A stretch of 12,397 bases of DNA from Minisyncoccota bacterium (GTDB lineage Bacteria > Patescibacteriota > Minisyncoccia > Minisyncoccales > PEYH01). Within the stretch, counting starts at the first letter, position 1. Each line of letters starts with the position of its first letter. The DNA lies in the NCBI GenBank assembly GCA_028713795.1, contig JAQTNP010000023.1:1-12397 (forward strand), read 5' to 3'. Position numbers and translations under genes: made by a program. This document shows positions 11,871-12,397 of the stretch, piece after piece. The notes beneath the pieces are model-generated. The model was given only the letters and a program-made list of their open reading frames with translations, had not been told where the DNA came from and ran no database searches.

Positions 11871-11889
11871 GGGAAACAAGACGTTTCCC
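11871..11889 (-). promoter_or_regulatory. Hairpin in the 5' leader of plsC-type gene
   Basis: GGGAAAC (11871-11877) and GTTTCCC (11883-11889) form a 7-bp perfect stem with a 5-nt loop, just after the transcription start. It may stabilise the mRNA 5' end. Confidence 0.5.
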
Positions 11890-11900
11890 GCACTAAATAA

Positions 11901-11929
11901 TTTGTAGTAATTTTTCAGAAGCGTGTCAA
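11901..11929 (-). promoter_or_regulatory. Promoter of plsC-type gene
   Basis: A perfect TTGACA (11924-11929), 17 bp, then TACAAA (11901-11906) on the minus strand. Confidence 0.7.
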
Positions 11930-11940
11930 TGTTATAGATT

Positions 11941-11972
11941 GCATATTTTCGTATTTAATCAAGAAAATATGC
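11941..11972. repeat. 10-bp perfect inverted repeat
   Basis: GCATATTTTC (11941-11950) and GAAAATATGC (11963-11972), 12-nt spacer, just upstream of the plsC promoter in the divergent gap. There is no U-run after it on either strand, so a protein-binding site is more likely than a terminator. The rest of the gap to 12078 is AT-rich with nothing else I can name. Confidence 0.45.
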
Positions 11973-12078
11973 TCTGCTATTATTCTATTGGTTTATCTAA
12001 TATATTTGATTAGCTGTATGGTTGTTTTATCGGTTTAGAGATGATATGCGGGTATTTACAGAGAGGGCTATTCATTAA

Positions 12079-12107
12079 TTGACCGATTTGTGCTATATTC
12101 TTATAAA
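12079..12107 (+). promoter_or_regulatory. Promoter of SWIB-domain gene
   Basis: TTGACC (12079-12084), 17 bp, TATAAA (12102-12107). The leader is about 24 nt, A/T only, with no SD. Confidence 0.65.
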
Positions 12108-12137
12108 GGTCATTTTAAAAATAATTAAAATAAACTT

Positions 12138-12395
12138 ATGGTAAAAAAAGCTAATTCAGCTTTTATGAAGCCAATGAAGATCAGCTCTGATTTGGCTTTA
12201 GTGGTTGGGAAGGGCCCTATGCCCAGATCTGAAGTCGTTAAAAAACTTTGGGCGTATATTAAGAAAAACAAGCTTCAGGACGATAAGAACAAGCGCAACA
12301 TAAATGCCGATGATAATCTGAAAGCAGTATTCAATGGCAAAAAGGTTGTTAATATGTTCGAGATGACAAAGCTAGTTTCAAAACACCTTTCCTAG
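12138..12395 (+). CDS. SWIB/MDM2-domain protein
   Basis: An 85-residue protein that is almost all SWIB domain: ALVVGKGPMPRSEVVKKLWAY (20-40), then NKLQDDKNKRNINADDNLKAVF and a C-terminal KKVVNMFEMTKLVSKHLS. The KLWxYIKxxxLQ(D) and MFEMTKLVSKHL signatures are typical. In eukaryotes SWIB domains sit in chromatin remodelling complexes; stand-alone bacterial copies (well known in chlamydiae, where one is fused to topoisomerase I) are small DNA- or chromatin-associated proteins of unclear role. The N terminus is basic. The start has no SD, consistent with the other AT-rich genes. Confidence 0.92.
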   Translation: MVKKANSAFMKPMKISSDLALVVGKGPMPRSEVVKKLWAYIKKNKLQDDKNKRNINADDNLKAVFNGKKVVNMFEMTKLVSKHLS

Positions 12396-12397
12396 TA

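Noticed and set aside
1..12397. Assembly chimera as the cause of mixed GC
   Set aside because: The alternation repeats at least six times with intact terminator-promoter junctions; a single mis-join cannot produce it.

Overview
The window reads as bacterial chromosome from an AT-rich genome. It has sigma70-type promoters (TTGACA/TATAAT), Shine-Dalgarno (SD) sites, factor-independent terminators and the standard code with TGA used as stop. Small proteins, compact spacing and the gene mix (NYN/LabA-like nuclease, SWIB-domain protein, RRM protein, DUF192, DedA, short MscL, Q/N-rich secreted protein) suggest a Patescibacteria/CPR-like lineage, perhaps Parcubacteria. That is inference; there is no rRNA or other marker. 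I see no tRNA, rRNA, CRISPR array, transposase or phage gene.

Layout. 1-2110 (all minus strand): two GC-rich genes for secreted proteins of unknown function (the first runs off the left edge). Each follows a GC-rich, promoter-to-terminator unit with no convincing ORF (about 704-830 and 1936-2077), which I call as candidate small RNAs. 2165-4965: an AT-rich HD-domain phosphohydrolase (minus), a GC-rich YdcF/DUF218 protein (plus), an M50-like membrane metalloprotease (minus) and a NYN-domain nuclease (minus). 5114-6950: a GC-rich 95-residue zinc-ribbon protein and a large FAD-dependent dehydrogenase (both minus). 6980-7350: a GC-rich, hairpin-dense tract with its own promoter and a perfect SD, but only an 18-codon ORF. 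It is back to back with an RRM RNA-binding protein gene (plus) that has a long leader. 7922-10099: a tight five-gene minus-strand operon, mscL - ferritin-like - alkyltransferase-like - DUF192 - DedA. This looks like an envelope, osmotic and damage-stress module. 10186-11843: a Q/N-repeat secreted protein, a 51-residue basic protein and a PlsC-type acyltransferase (all minus). 12138-12395: a SWIB-domain protein (plus).

The main pattern is two interleaved gene classes. GC-rich units are monocistronic, with near-consensus -35/-10 boxes 16-17 bp apart where visible, a strong AAGGAGG-like SD and usually a strong terminator. Most AT-rich genes lack a clear SD, and two (HD and NYN) have TATAAT exactly 6 nt before ATG, so their mRNAs should be leaderless. 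Both candidate RNAs carry a CCTTGC-type anti-SD segment. One matches the SD region of the zinc-ribbon gene over 13 nt, which raises the hypothesis of small RNAs acting mainly on the SD-dependent class.
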